A stretch of DNA of 64,000 bases from Labrys okinawensis (GTDB lineage: Bacteria > Pseudomonadota > Alphaproteobacteria > Rhizobiales > Labraceae), in contig NZ_PUEJ01000005.1 of assembly GCF_002982075.1 (NCBI RefSeq), forward strand, positions 372,001-436,000. The letters are read 5' to 3'. This document shows positions 20,897-29,834 of the stretch, piece by piece (within the stretch, counting starts at the first letter, position 1; every line of letters starts with the position of its first letter). Under the pieces are notes generated by a model. It made no database searches. It was not told the origin of the DNA and saw only the letters and a program-made list of their open reading frames with translations. The position numbers were made by a program, and so were the translations under genes.

Positions 20897-21367
20897 ATGC
20901 CCTCTTTCCGTACCACGCGCCGCGTCAAGCATTCGCCCGCCGACATGTTCGACCTGGTGGCCGATGTCGAAAAATACCCGCTCTTCGTGCCGCTCTGCTC
21001 GGCGTTGCGGGTTCGCAGCCGTCAGCCTCAGGACGACGGACGCCTCGTCATGGTCGCCGACATGACGGTGGCCTACAAGCTGATCCGCGAGACCTTCGGC
21101 AGCCGCGTGACCATGGACCGGGAGAAGCTGCAGATTCTCGTCGAATATCTCGATGGCCCCTTCAGCCACCTGGAAAACCGCTGGTCCTTCAAGGACGATG
21201 GGGCAGGCGGCTGCGTCGTCGAGTTCTTCATCGACTACAGCTTCCGCTCCCGTACGCTCGGCATGCTGATGGGGGCGATGTTCGAGGCCGCTTTCCGTCG
21301 TTTCGCCGAGGCCTTCGAAAAACGCGCGGATGTCGTCTATGGCCGCAAGGCGATCGCAGCGTCCTAG
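20897..21367 (+). CDS. Coq10/RatA family START-like protein (ubiquinone-binding)
   Basis: A 156-residue protein with the START-like fold of the Coq10/RatA family: 'VKHSPADMFDLVADVEKYPLF' at the N terminus, 'VPLCSALRVR' and a C-terminal helix 'MFEAAFRRFAEAFEKRA'. In mitochondria Coq10 binds coenzyme Q and supports respiration; the E. coli relative RatA was described as a ribosome-association toxin. In alphaproteobacteria the Coq10-like role is more likely, which is inference. The ATG at 20897 with GGAG about 8 nt upstream is preferred over a TTG at 20891. The gene frequently lies beside lipA and cinA in this group, as here. Confidence 0.92.
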   Translation: MPSFRTTRRVKHSPADMFDLVADVEKYPLFVPLCSALRVRSRQPQDDGRLVMVADMTVAYKLIRETFGSRVTMDREKLQILVEYLDGPFSHLENRWSFKDDGAGGCVVEFFIDYSFRSRTLGMLMGAMFEAAFRRFAEAFEKRADVVYGRKAIAAS

Positions 21368-21418
21368 AAAGCAAGGAGCCTGCGATCCCGGAAAAACCGG
21401 CATCCATGTCTGTTCGTA

Positions 21419-21928
21419 TCAAACGGTAACCTTGATCTCGCCGGCAAGTCTCAGCAGGAGATCGAGAGCCTGCTCGACCGCTCGCTTGCGAATCTCCGAG
21501 CGCGACAGGTCGCCAAAGCGGCGCTCGACATGCAGGCGTGGCCCCTGCCGGCTCCAGGCCGCGAAATGCACCAGGCCGACAGGCTTGGCGGCCGTGCCGC
21601 CGCCGGGACCGGCGATGCCGGTGATCGCCACCGCAAGGCCCGCACGCGAGTGCAACACCGCCCCCTCCGCCATGGCGAAGGCGACGCTTTCGCTCACCGC
21701 GCCGTCCCGTTCGATCAGAGCCGGCGGAACGCCGAGCATCTGTGCCTTTGCCTCGTTGGAGTAGGTGACGAAGCCGCGGTCCACCACGTCGGACGAGCCG
21801 GGAATGGCGGTGAGGGCGCCGGCCACCAGCCCGCCGGTGCAGGACTCGGCCGTCGCGACCATCAGGCCCTTGGCGCGGCAGGCCGCGAGAACCTTGCTCG
21901 CCCGTTCGAAGAAGATCTCGTCATTCAT
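21419..21928 (-). CDS. CinA C-terminal domain protein, nicotinamide-nucleotide amidohydrolase (PncC-type)
   Basis: The 169-residue protein consists of only the CinA C-terminal domain, which in PncC deamidates nicotinamide mononucleotide to nicotinate mononucleotide in NAD salvage. The signatures are 'TAESCTGGLVAGALTAIPGSS' without the adjoining residues, 'VTYSNEAKAQMLGV' and 'AVAITGIAGPGGG'. The ATG at 21928 follows GAGGA; an upstream in-frame ATG would extend into the repeat element between this gene and ispDF. It is on the same strand as ispDF and downstream of it, convergent with the coq10-like gene. Also annotated in some genomes as a competence/damage-inducible protein. Confidence 0.93.
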   Translation of the reverse strand: MNDEIFFERASKVLAACRAKGLMVATAESCTGGLVAGALTAIPGSSDVVDRGFVTYSNEAKAQMLGVPPALIERDGAVSESVAFAMAEGAVLHSRAGLAVAITGIAGPGGGTAAKPVGLVHFAAWSRQGPRLHVERRFGDLSRSEIRKRAVEQALDLLLRLAGEIKVTV

Positions 21929-21943
21929 GGCCGGTATCCTCAC

Positions 21944-22017
21944 TCGGAGCGCGGACATCTTGTCCGCTCCTCATCGTCAAACGCAAGGCGTCCGAGAGCG
22001 GACAATCCGCGCTCCGA
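21944..22017. repeat. Paired-hairpin element, ispDF-cinA
   Basis: Arms 21944-21970 and 21995-22017 are reverse complements apart from a four-base gap. Each is a palindrome around GAGCGGACA...TGTCCGCGCTCC. The element abuts the ispDF stop codon (22018-22020) and ends 15 nt before the cinA start. A single arm with the same letters occurs at 25234-25258. Confidence 0.75.
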
Positions 22018-23211
22018 CTAGCCCCAGGGCAACCGCACCGTCGCCGAGGCCATGGCGGCGATGCCCTCGCGCCGGCCGGTAAAGCCCAGGCCCTCGGTGG
22101 TGGTCGCCTTGACGCCCACCCGTTCGACGGCGATGCCGGCGATCTCGGCAATGCGCGCCCGCATGGCATCACGATGCGGGCCGATCTTCGGCGCCTCGCA
22201 CAGCAGGGTGACGTCGAGATGGGCGATCGCTCCTCCCCGTGCCCGGACCAGACGGACGGCATGGGCCAGGAAGCGATCTGAGGAGGCACCCTTCCATTGC
22301 GGGTCGGAAGGAGGAAAATGCGAACCGATATCGCCGTCGCCGATGGCGCCGAGAATGGCGTCGGTGAGGGCATGAAGGCCGACATCGGCATCCGAATGTC
22401 CCTTCAGCGTGCGGTCGTGGGGGATCTTCACCCCGTTGAGCCAGACATGGTCACCCTCGGCGAACGCATGGACGTCGAAGCCCGTTCCGGTTCGGATGTC
22501 GCCGAGGGCGGCCAATTCGTTGGCGGCTTGTTCTGCCCGCTGGAAGTCGCTCTCGGTCGTCAGTTTCATGTTGCTGGCTTCGCCTTCGAAGATGTGAAGA
22601 GGATGGCCGGCCCATTCGGCCACGGCGCCATCGTCGGTCAAAGTCTCGATGCCGGCTTCCGCCGCCGCAAGATGGGCTGACAGGATCAGGTCGAAGCCGA
22701 AGGCTTGCGGCGTCTGTACGGCGCGCAGGAGGCTGCGTTCCGGTGTTGCCTTGACCCTGCCATCGAGGTCGATCTGCTTGATGGTGTCGGTGACCGCCAG
22801 CCCCGGCACGGCGGCTCCATGCGCGCGGGCCGCCTCGATCGCGCGGTCGATCAGGGCGGGGCTCGCAAAGGGGCGTGCTGCGTCATGCACGAGCACGATA
22901 TCGGGCCTATCGCCGATCAGAGCCTTCAGTCCGGCGAGGCAGGACGCCTGCCGGGTGCTGCCCCCGAAGACATGGCCGGCCTGCTTGCTGATTCCCGCCG
23001 AGCATGCCGCAAACAGGTCTTCGTCTCCCGTGCCGATCACCGTGAGGATGCTGTCGACGGCGGGATGGCGTTCGAAAAGAGAGAGCGTACGGGCAAGGAC
23101 GGTCCGCCCTCCCAGCAGGCGATACTGCTTGGGAACGGCGCCGCCGACACGCGATCCGCGTCCCGCTGCGACGATCAGCGCTGCCACGCGTAACTTGGCT
23201 TGAGCCTTCAT
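22018..23211 (-). CDS. ispDF: Bifunctional IspD/IspF (MEP cytidylyltransferase and cyclodiphosphate synthase)
   Basis: The protein carries two non-consecutive steps of the MEP isoprenoid pathway. Residues ~1-228 form IspD (CDP-ME synthesis), with the nucleotide-binding '[20 protein letters not shown]' and '[10 protein letters not shown]'. Residues ~237-397 form IspF, with metal ligands in '[10 protein letters not shown]', '[16 protein letters not shown]' and '[18 protein letters not shown]'. The fused 397-residue form is characteristic of alpha- and epsilonproteobacteria. The ATG at 23211 begins MKAQAKLRV; a GTG at 23253 would lengthen it by 14 residues. It is divergent from the ppx/gppA gene. 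Confidence 0.96.
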   Translation of the reverse strand: MKAQAKLRVAALIVAAGRGSRVGGAVPKQYRLLGGRTVLARTLSLFERHPAVDSILTVIGTGDEDLFAACSAGISKQAGHVFGGSTRQASCLAGLKALIGDRPDIVLVHDAARPFASPALIDRAIEAARAHGAAVPGLAVTDTIKQIDLDGRVKATPERSLLRAVQTPQAFGFDLILSAHLAAAEAGIETLTDDGAVAEWAGHPLHIFEGEASNMKLTTESDFQRAEQAANELAALGDIRTGTGFDVHAFAEGDHVWLNGVKIPHDRTLKGHSDADVGLHALTDAILGAIGDGDIGSHFPPSDPQWKGASSDRFLAHAVRLVRARGGAIAHLDVTLLCEAPKIGPHRDAMRARIAEIAGIAVERVGVKATTTEGLGFTGRREGIAAMASATVRLPWG

Positions 23212-23341
23212 GATCTTGATAACACGAACATAGATGGAATTCTTTCTCGCCACCGGCGCGGAACTTGTTACACTCGCAGACGAAGTGGCGAAATGCCTGT
23301 GGCGCAGGAAAATTGCGACGGGGCACGGTCAAGGTAGTATT

Positions 23342-24427
23342 TTGGTGGATCGAAGTTTGGAGGCACAAGCGCCTCGGTCGAGTGATGGTGCACATCTATC
23401 CGTGCCGCAATTACGGCAAGGAGAACAGGCGCGCCGTCACCACACCTATGCCGCGCTTGATCTTGGCACGAACAATTGCCGCCTTCTGGTTGCGCGCCCG
23501 ACGGGAGAGGGATTTCGCGTCATCGACGCCTTTTCGCGGATCGTCCGGCTCGGCGAGGGGTTGGGCGCCAGCGGCAGCCTGCATGTCAATGCCATGGGGC
23601 GGGCTGTCGATGCGCTTGCCGTCTGTGCGCAGAAGATGCGGGACCGGCGCGTCGACCGCGCGAGGCTGATCGCCACCGAGGCCTGCCGCGCCGCCGACAA
23701 CGGATTGCTTTTCGTCGAGCGCGTGCTGAAGGAAACCGGGCTCGACCTGGAGATCGTCGACCGGGAGACCGAAGCCCGCCTGGCCGCCGCCGGCTGCATC
23801 CCGCTGATCGACCGCAATCTCGACGGGGTGGTGCTTTTCGACATCGGCGGGGGATCTTCGGAAATCGTCTGGCTCGATATCGATCCGGCCGACCGGAACC
23901 GGCAGCCCAAAGTGCGCGGCTGGACGTCGCTCCCGGTCGGGGTGGTGACGCTCTCCGAGCGCCATGGCGGCGTCAGGGTGACGCGCGAGAGCTTCGAGCG
24001 CATGGTGGACGACGTGTCTGGCATGCTGGCTTCGTTCGCGCACCGGGAAGCCATCGCCAAGCGTGTCAGGCGCCTGCATTTGCTGGGCACCTCGGGCACG
24101 GTGACCACCATGGCCGGCATTCATCTGGAACTGCCTCGTTATGACCGGCGTCGGGTGGACGGCCTGTGGATGTCGCGCGGCGAGATCGATGATGTGCTCG
24201 AACGTCTCTTGGACATGACGTATGAGGAGCGCGTCGCCAATGCCTGCATCGGTCCGGAGCGGGCCGATCTGGTGATGGCCGGATGCGCCATTTTCGAGGC
24301 CATTCGGCGGGCTTTTCCCTGTGAGCGATTGCGCGTGGCCGATCGGGGCCTGCGCGAAGGATTATTGGTGCAGATGATGCAGGAGGATCGCGTCTGGCGT
24401 CACAACGGTGCGGGGCGCAACCCGTGA
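23342..24427 (+). CDS. Ppx/GppA family phosphatase (exopolyphosphatase or pppGpp phosphohydrolase)
   Basis: An ASKHA-fold phosphatase that hydrolyses polyphosphate or pppGpp. The phosphate-1 loop '[18 protein letters not shown]', the '[13 protein letters not shown]' segment and the phosphate-2 loop '[17 protein letters not shown]' are clear. The start is uncertain: an ATG at 23234 would leave only 22 bp to the divergent ispDF start and adds an unconserved leader, whereas AAGG at 23331 lies 7 nt before TTG 23342 (GTG follows at 23345). Either way relatives carry a variable N-terminal tail. Its last bases overlap the rlmE start. Single-domain length (~360 aa) does not decide between Ppx and GppA. 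Confidence 0.88.
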   Translation: MVDRSLEAQAPRSSDGAHLSVPQLRQGEQARRHHTYAALDLGTNNCRLLVARPTGEGFRVIDAFSRIVRLGEGLGASGSLHVNAMGRAVDALAVCAQKMRDRRVDRARLIATEACRAADNGLLFVERVLKETGLDLEIVDRETEARLAAAGCIPLIDRNLDGVVLFDIGGGSSEIVWLDIDPADRNRQPKVRGWTSLPVGVVTLSERHGGVRVTRESFERMVDDVSGMLASFAHREAIAKRVRRLHLLGTSGTVTTMAGIHLELPRYDRRRVDGLWMSRGEIDDVLERLLDMTYEERVANACIGPERADLVMAGCAIFEAIRRAFPCERLRVADRGLREGLLVQMMQEDRVWRHNGAGRNP

Positions 24428-25176
24428 GTGGTGGAGCAGGCAAGGGCGGAGGTCCCGGCAAGGGCAAGAACAGTTCCGGCCGGGGCAGCGGTGCGCGCGA
24501 ACTCGGTGTGCGGCTGAAGACGGCGCGCGGGCGCACGCATTCCTCGCAGCTCTGGCTCGAACGCCAGCTCAACGATCCCTATGTCGCCCGCGCCAAGCGC
24601 GAAGGGCGGCGCTCGCGCGCGATCTACAAGCTGATCGAGATCAACGACAAGGCCAAGCTCCTCAAGCCGGGCCAGCGCGTGCTCGATCTCGGTGCGGCCC
24701 CGGGCGGATGGTCGCAATTGGCGGCGGAGATCACCGATTCCGTCAATGGCCGCGGCAAGGTGGTGGCGATCGACCTGCTGCCCATCGATCCTATCCCCGG
24801 CGTCGATTTCGAGCAGATGGATTTCATGGACGACGCCGCGCCCGACCGGCTGAAGGCGATGCTCGGCGGCCCGGCCGATCTCGTGCTCTCCGACATGGCT
24901 GCCAACACGGTGGGCCATCGCGCCACGGACCATCTGCGTATCATCGCTCTGGTGGAAGCGGCAGCCCATTTCGCCGTGGAAGTGCTGGCCCCGGGCGGGG
25001 CTTTCCTCGCCAAGGTCTTCCAAGGGGGCACGGAAGGCGACGTTCTTGCCTTGCTCAAGCGTGACTTCGCGGTGGTGAAACATCTCAAGCCGGCGGCGAG
25101 CCGCGCGGGCTCCAGTGAGATGTATGTGCTGGCCACGGGTTTCCGCGGCCGGAAGGAAACTGTTTCCGCCGATTGA
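24424..25176 (+). CDS. rlmE: 23S rRNA (uridine-2'-O-)methyltransferase RlmE/FtsJ
   Basis: RlmE methylates the ribose of U2552 in 23S rRNA, a late step in large-subunit maturation. The Rossmann-type methyltransferase core (residues ~55-245) shows '[20 protein letters not shown]' as motif I, '[13 protein letters not shown]' and 'FLAKVFQGG', giving the K-D-K-type catalytic set. A ~35-residue Gly/Ser/Lys/Arg-rich N-terminal extension is basic and may bind RNA. Length is 250 aa. The GTG start overlaps the ppx/gppA stop by four bases (GTGA), so the two genes are translationally coupled, a pairing common in Hyphomicrobiales. Confidence 0.95.
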   Translation: MSGGAGKGGGPGKGKNSSGRGSGARELGVRLKTARGRTHSSQLWLERQLNDPYVARAKREGRRSRAIYKLIEINDKAKLLKPGQRVLDLGAAPGGWSQLAAEITDSVNGRGKVVAIDLLPIDPIPGVDFEQMDFMDDAAPDRLKAMLGGPADLVLSDMAANTVGHRATDHLRIIALVEAAAHFAVEVLAPGGAFLAKVFQGGTEGDVLALLKRDFAVVKHLKPAASRAGSSEMYVLATGFRGRKETVSAD

Positions 25177-25233
25177 GCGCCGGTCCCCTGCATGTCGGGA
25201 GGTCCGTTCTTTTCGGCGCAGGCGGTGTTTTCA

Positions 25234-25258
25234 GGAGCGGACAGGATGTCCGCGCTCC
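25234..25258. repeat. Single-arm palindrome, rlmE-hom
   Basis: GGAGCGGACA...TGTCCGCGCTCC, a hairpin with letters almost identical to the arms of the element at 21944-22017. No second arm is clear nearby, so it may be a solo or decayed copy. Confidence 0.6.
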
Positions 25259-25379
25259 GGCAGGAGTGAGGCGCTATCCATCAAAGTTGGAAAGTTCATC
25301 GCGAGAAATCCCTGTCCGGATGACTTGATCCCGGCGGCGCGCCATTGCACAAGTGCGCAATCTCAAGTTCGGACTGATG

Positions 25380-26705
25380 ATGGCTGACCCTCTCAAAATC
25401 GGTATTGCCGGCCTTGGCACCGTCGGTGCCTCTACCATTCGCCTTCTCGATCGTCGTGCCAATGCCCTTGCCGCCAGTTGCGGTCGGGGTGTGACGGTCA
25501 CCGCCGTTTCCGCTCGCTCGCGAACGCGCGACCGCGGCCTGCCGATGGAGCGTTTCCGTTGGTTCGACGATCCGATCGCGCTGGCCCGCGATCCCGGGAT
25601 CGATGTCTTCGTCGAATTGATGGGGGGCGAGGAAGGAGCCGCGCACGAAGCGGTGAAGGCGGCCCTCGATGCCGGCAAGCCGGTGGTCACGGCCAACAAG
25701 GCGCTGCTGGCGCGTCACGGCGTCGATCTCGCCAGGCGGGCCGAGAAGGCCGGCGTCGCGCTCAATTTCGAGGCGGCCGTCGCCGGCGGCGTGCCGATCA
25801 TCAAGACGCTGCGCGAGGCGCTGATCGGCAACAATATCGATCGGGTCTATGGCATCCTGAACGGCACCTGCAACTACATCCTGACCAAGATGGAGGCCGA
25901 GGGGCTGTCCTTCGACGCCTGCCTGAAGGAGGCGCAGCGCCTGGGCTATGCCGAGGCCGACCCGACCTTCGACATTGGCGGCTTCGATACCGCTCATAAG
26001 CTGGCCCTGCTCACCAGCCTCGCTTTCGGGACACAGGTGAACGCCGAAGCCATTCATGTGGAAGGCATCGAGCGCATCACCACCGAGGACCTGCTGGCCG
26101 CCGACGAGCTTGGCTATCGCGTCAAGCTTCTGGGCGTGGCCACGCGCTCCGAAGCGGGCGTCGAGCAGCGTGTCCATCCCACCATGGTGCCCAAATCGAC
26201 CCCGATCGCGCAGGTCGACGGCGTCACCAATGCGGTGGCGATCGATGCCGACGCCGTGCCGGAACTGACCTTGGTCGGCCCCGGAGCGGGCGGCGAGGCC
26301 ACGGCCTCGGCCGTGGTCGGCGACATCGCCGATATCGCGCGAGGCCAGGCCGGAGCGCCGTTCGGGCGCAAGACCGGCGATCTCGAGCCCCTGCCGGCTG
26401 CTGCCATGCAGGCGCACAAGGGCGGGTATTATGTCCGTCTTTCGGTGGCGGACCGGCCGGGCGCGGCGGCGGGCATCGCCACGCGCATGGCCGAGCGCGG
26501 GATCTCGCTGGAGTCGATCGTACAAAAGCATCGGGGCGGCAAGGTCTATGGCGGCGACGACCCGAGCAAGGTCGCCGGTGCCGTGCCCGTCATCCTCATC
26601 ACCTACGCCACCACCGAGGCAGATATTCGCGGCGCCGTCGATGCCATGGTCTCCGATGGCTACATCGTGGAAACGCCGCAGTTGATCCGCATCGAGCGCG
26701 AATAA
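25380..26705 (+). CDS. hom: Homoserine dehydrogenase
   Basis: The enzyme reduces aspartate semialdehyde to homoserine, the branch to threonine and methionine. The NAD(P)-binding fold is 'LKIGIAGLGTVGASTIRLLD'; the catalytic domain contains 'VVTANKALLARHG', 'GILNGTCNYILTKME' and 'GYAEADPTFDIGGFDTAHKL'; a C-terminal ACT domain (residues ~350-430, 'YYVRLSVADRPGAAAGIATR') suggests threonine feedback. Length is 441 aa from the second of two adjacent ATG codons (25377, 25380); a GTG at 25353 is also possible. Neither has a strong ribosome site. It precedes glpX with a large hairpin between them. Confidence 0.97.
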   Translation: MADPLKIGIAGLGTVGASTIRLLDRRANALAASCGRGVTVTAVSARSRTRDRGLPMERFRWFDDPIALARDPGIDVFVELMGGEEGAAHEAVKAALDAGKPVVTANKALLARHGVDLARRAEKAGVALNFEAAVAGGVPIIKTLREALIGNNIDRVYGILNGTCNYILTKMEAEGLSFDACLKEAQRLGYAEADPTFDIGGFDTAHKLALLTSLAFGTQVNAEAIHVEGIERITTEDLLAADELGYRVKLLGVATRSEAGVEQRVHPTMVPKSTPIAQVDGVTNAVAIDADAVPELTLVGPGAGGEATASAVVGDIADIARGQAGAPFGRKTGDLEPLPAAAMQAHKGGYYVRLSVADRPGAAAGIATRMAERGISLESIVQKHRGGKVYGGDDPSKVAGAVPVILITYATTEADIRGAVDAMVSDGYIVETPQLIRIERE

Positions 26706-26717
26706 GCAATATCCCAG

Positions 26718-26772
26718 GGCGTGTCGTCAGTTATGGTTTGATCGAGCGCCAAATCATAACTGACGACGCGCC
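26718..26772. repeat. Long inverted repeat between hom and glpX
   Basis: Two 23-nt arms (26718-26740 and 26750-26772) pair with two mismatches around a 9-nt loop. Arm 1 runs GGCGTGTCGTCAGTTATG and onward; arm 2 ends ACTGACGACGCGCC. It begins 13 nt after the hom stop. No T-tract follows, and the right arm ends 18 nt before the glpX start, close to its ribosome site. Confidence 0.75.
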
Positions 26773-26790
26773 GCAACAACGGAGGAAGCC

Positions 26791-27789
26791 ATGTCGGAGA
26801 TTATTCAGGTCAAGCCGACGGATGTCATCGAGCGCATCCTTTCACTTGAACTGGTCCGTGTAACCGAGCGCGCCGCCGTTGCCTCGGCATTGCTGCGCGG
26901 GCGGGGCGATGAGAAGGCCGCCGACAAGGCGGCGGTCGACGCCATGCGGCGCGAACTCAACAAGATGCCGATCGACGGTACCGTGGTGATCGGCGAGGGC
27001 GAGCGCGACGAGGCGCCGATGTTGTTCATCGGCGAGAAGGTCGGCAACGGCCTGGGCCCGAAGGTCGATATCGCGGTCGATCCGCTCGAAGGCACCACGC
27101 TGTGCGCCAAGGACATGCCGGGATCGATCGCGGTGATGGCGATGGCCAGCGCCGGTTCGCTGCTCAATGCTCCCGACGTCTACATGGACAAGATCGCCAT
27201 CGGGCCCGGCTATTCCGAGGGCATCGTCGATCTCGATGCCAGCGTAGAAGACAATCTCCACGCCCTTGCCAAGGCCAAGGGCGTCAAACCGCGTGAACTG
27301 ACCGCGCTGGTTCTCGATCGTCCGCGCCATGCTCCGATCATCGAGGCGATCCGCAAGGTTGGCGCATCCATCCGCGTCATCACGGATGGCGACGTCGCCG
27401 GCGTCATCTTCACGACCAATGCGCATGAGACCGGCATCGACATCTATCTGGGAACGGGCGGCGCTCCCGAAGGCGTGCTGGCGGCGGCGGCGCTGCGCTG
27501 CGTCGGCGGCCAGATGCAGGGGCGCCTCATCCTCGACACAGAGGCCAAGCGGGAACGTGCCCTGAAGATGGGTGTCACCGACCCGAGCCGCAAATACAAG
27601 ATGGAGGAACTCGCCTCCGGCGACGTCATCGTCGCAGCGACCGGCGTGACCGACGGCGCACTGCTGCAGGGCGTGAAGTTCCGCGGCCCGGTGATCACCA
27701 CCGAGACGGTGATCTACCGTTCGCTCAACGGCACGGTGCGCCGCATCCATGGCGAGCATCGCCAGATGTCGAAGTTCAATCTCGACTGA
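26791..27789 (+). CDS. glpX: Class II fructose-1,6-bisphosphatase
   Basis: GlpX dephosphorylates fructose-1,6-bisphosphate in gluconeogenesis. The family signatures 'VIGEGERDEAPMLFIGEKVG' and 'DIAVDPLEGTTLCAKDMPGS' hold the metal ligands of the lithium-sensitive phosphatase fold; 'GTGGAPEGVLAAAALRCVGG' is also conserved. The protein has 332 residues, normal for the class. GGAGGAAG precedes the ATG at 26791. The hom-glpX order is frequent in alphaproteobacteria, often followed by recJ; here a GNAT gene starts inside its stop codon instead. Confidence 0.97.
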   Translation: MSEIIQVKPTDVIERILSLELVRVTERAAVASALLRGRGDEKAADKAAVDAMRRELNKMPIDGTVVIGEGERDEAPMLFIGEKVGNGLGPKVDIAVDPLEGTTLCAKDMPGSIAVMAMASAGSLLNAPDVYMDKIAIGPGYSEGIVDLDASVEDNLHALAKAKGVKPRELTALVLDRPRHAPIIEAIRKVGASIRVITDGDVAGVIFTTNAHETGIDIYLGTGGAPEGVLAAAALRCVGGQMQGRLILDTEAKRERALKMGVTDPSRKYKMEELASGDVIVAATGVTDGALLQGVKFRGPVITTETVIYRSLNGTVRRIHGEHRQMSKFNLD

Positions 27790-28232
27790 TGGATATCCGC
27801 GCGCTCACCGCGGAGGAACGCCCTGCCTGGGAGCCGCTCTGGCAGGGCTATCTCACTTTCTACAAGGCGTCGGTGCCGGAGGAGACGACGGCGCTGACCT
27901 GGGCTCGCTTCCACGATCCCGCCGAACCGATGTCCGCTTATGGTGCCTTCATCGATGGCCGGCTTGCCGGCATCGTGCACCTGATCCTGCATCGCTCGAC
28001 CTGGACGCCGGGCCCCTATTGCTACCTGCAGGATTTGTTCACCGCCGAATGGGCGCGCAGGAGAGGCGTTGCCCGCGCGCTGATCGAATGGTCCTATCAG
28101 GAGGCCACGCGCCTGGGCGCCAGCCGCGTCTATTGGCTGACGCACGAAAGCAATGTCGAGGCACAGGCCCTCTACGACCAGGTAGCCTCCCGTTCGGGCT
28201 TCATTCAGTATCGAAAGATGCTGCCGGCCTGA
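27789..28232 (+). CDS. GNAT family N-acetyltransferase
   Basis: A 147-residue acetyltransferase of the GNAT fold. It begins MDIRALTAEERPAWEPLWQG and has the acetyl-CoA loop in 'AEWARRRGVARALIEWSYQE' (residues ~88-107) and the final 'AQALYDQVASRSGFIQYRK' strand-helix unit. The ATG overlaps the glpX stop (TGATG), so the gene is probably translated by coupling to glpX. The substrate is unknown; small-molecule GNATs of this size act on polyamines, amino acids or antibiotics, and nothing here chooses among them. Confidence 0.9.
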   Translation: MDIRALTAEERPAWEPLWQGYLTFYKASVPEETTALTWARFHDPAEPMSAYGAFIDGRLAGIVHLILHRSTWTPGPYCYLQDLFTAEWARRRGVARALIEWSYQEATRLGASRVYWLTHESNVEAQALYDQVASRSGFIQYRKMLPA

Positions 28233-28244
28233 CCGGCACGGCAT

Positions 28245-28326
28245 AATTACTCACCTCCTGGTCATCCCGTGTCTGCGCCGCATCAGTCCGTGGTGCGGAG
28301 CGTCCGGGATGACCCGCCGTGTAATT
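28245..28326. repeat. Nested three-level palindrome between convergent genes
   Basis: Three concentric inverted repeats share one centre: AATTAC / GTAATT (28245-28250 and 28321-28326), GGTCATCCCG / CGGGATGACC (28260-28269 and 28305-28314) and CCGCATCA / TGGTGCGG (28278-28285 and 28291-28298). The GTCATCCCG motif is reminiscent of dispersed rhizobial palindromes. It lies between the GNAT and methyltransferase genes and could act as a bidirectional 3'-end structure. Confidence 0.7.
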
Positions 28327-28350
28327 CCGGCCGGCAGCGCCTGTATCGCC

Positions 28351-29424
28351 TCACGGCCTGGCTTCGAGGATGAGGTTGAACGGTGTTTCCGTGGCGCGGC
28401 GGAAGCGGGTGAAGCCGGCTTCGGCCGCGACCTTGCGCAGGCGCGCCTCGCCGGCCTGGGCACCGAGCGCTAGGCCGACCTCCTGATCCAGCGAAGCCGG
28501 CGTGCAGATCACGGTGGAGGCGGCGTAGTAGACGCGCCCGACGGGATTGAAATTGTCCTCGAGCCGGTCATTGGCGAAGGGTTCGACCAGCATGCAGGTT
28601 CCTTCCGGTGCCATCGTGGACCTGACATGGCGCAGGGCCCCGACGGGATCGCCCATGTCGTGCAGGCAATCGAAGAAGCAGACAAGATCGTAGCCGCGCG
28701 CCGGCACCGTCTTGGCCGTGCTCACCTCGAAGGTGATGCGATCGGCCATGCCCGCGGTTTCGGCGGCGGCCGTGGCATCGTCGATCGAGCCCGGGTGATA
28801 GTCGAAGCCATAGAAGCGCGAATTGGGGAAGGCTCGGGCCATGATCATGGTCGAGACACCGTGCCCGCAGCCGATATCGGCCACGCTCGCGCCTCGCTCC
28901 AGCTTTTCCACCACGCCCTCCAGGGCGGGCAGCCAGTCCTGCACGAGATGATGGCGATAGGCGGTGCGGAAGAAGCGTGCCGTGCCGCAGAACAGGCATT
29001 TGTCCCGCTTGTCCCAGCCGACGCCTCGGCCTGTGCGGAACGCATCGGAAATGGCGGGCTCGTCTCGCAGGGTCGCCGCGACGAGATCCCCCACGGCTCC
29101 CAGGAACACCGGGCTGTCCTCGTCGGCGAAGACCGCCGCCTGTTCAGGCTGCATGGAAAAACGGGCGGTTCCGGGATCATAGACCACATAGTCCGAGGCG
29201 GCCTGCGCCGCGAGCCATTCGCGTATGTAGCGCTCGGAGGTCCCGGTCTTCTCGGCAAGTTCCTGCGAGGTCAGCGGCCCGGCCTCGGCGAGGGCCTTGT
29301 AAAGGCCGAGCTTGTCGCCGATGAGCAGCAGCGACGCGTTCATCGCAGCACCGACATCATTGAGCATCTTGCCCATGAAGGCGTTGAGTTTGTCCGGATC
29401 TACCGTTCCATTCTGTAAGGCCAT
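28351..29424 (-). CDS. Class I SAM-dependent methyltransferase with N-terminal winged helix
   Basis: The 357-residue protein has an N-terminal helical/winged-helix part (residues ~1-100: 'LTSQELAEKTGTSERYIREW') typical of dimerising O-methyltransferase-like proteins, and a C-terminal Rossmann methyltransferase with motif I VADIGCGHGV at residues 181-190 and 'YDLVCFFDCLHDMGDPVGAL' following. The layout is like mycobacterial Rv2258c-type proteins, whose substrate is not established. AGGAGA precedes the ATG at 29424; longer upstream frames lack coding character. It stands alone, with a nested palindrome downstream and a 410-bp spacer upstream. Substrate cannot be inferred. Confidence 0.88.
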   Translation of the reverse strand: MALQNGTVDPDKLNAFMGKMLNDVGAAMNASLLLIGDKLGLYKALAEAGPLTSQELAEKTGTSERYIREWLAAQAASDYVVYDPGTARFSMQPEQAAVFADEDSPVFLGAVGDLVAATLRDEPAISDAFRTGRGVGWDKRDKCLFCGTARFFRTAYRHHLVQDWLPALEGVVEKLERGASVADIGCGHGVSTMIMARAFPNSRFYGFDYHPGSIDDATAAAETAGMADRITFEVSTAKTVPARGYDLVCFFDCLHDMGDPVGALRHVRSTMAPEGTCMLVEPFANDRLEDNFNPVGRVYYAASTVICTPASLDQEVGLALGAQAGEARLRKVAAEAGFTRFRRATETPFNLILEARP

Positions 29425-29834
29425 CGCTGCTCTCCTATCGTCGAATGCGGCCTGTCGTAGCCGGCATCGGACTCCCTTGACGATGCGATCCCTGCGTCCT
29501 TCGTTTCGAGACGGCCATGAGGCATCGCTGCCGGAAGACGGCGATCCGCGACGTGCACGATGAAAACTGCCGATGCCTGACCTGGCTCGATCCCGAGACG
29601 AAAGCGGAAGGCTTGCATGACGCCTGCGCCGGGAACCCATGCCGGCGACGATGACATCTTCGTCCTTGCTGGATCTTTCGTTACAACCCCAACGTGGGCA
29701 CGATGAATATTACCACGACAGGAGGCGTGCCGCTCTTGGCCATTAGGCGGATGCCGCAGCGTCGCGAGGAACAAAATCACCGGCCCGCGGCCGACGGGCT
29801 GGCCATTTTTCGGGGCTTCGATTAGATCACCGCC
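29425..29834. other. 410-bp divergent intergenic region, no gene recognised
   Basis: It separates the methyltransferase from the divergent glycosyltransferase gene. A minus-strand frame runs through it but has no good start, ribosome site or recognisable domain. I see no hairpin of the repeat families. Promoters for both neighbours must lie here. Confidence 0.5.

Noticed and set aside
29400..29780. Minus-strand open frame in the methyltransferase-glycosyltransferase spacer
   Set aside because: It overlaps the well-placed methyltransferase start, lacks a ribosome site and has no recognisable domain.
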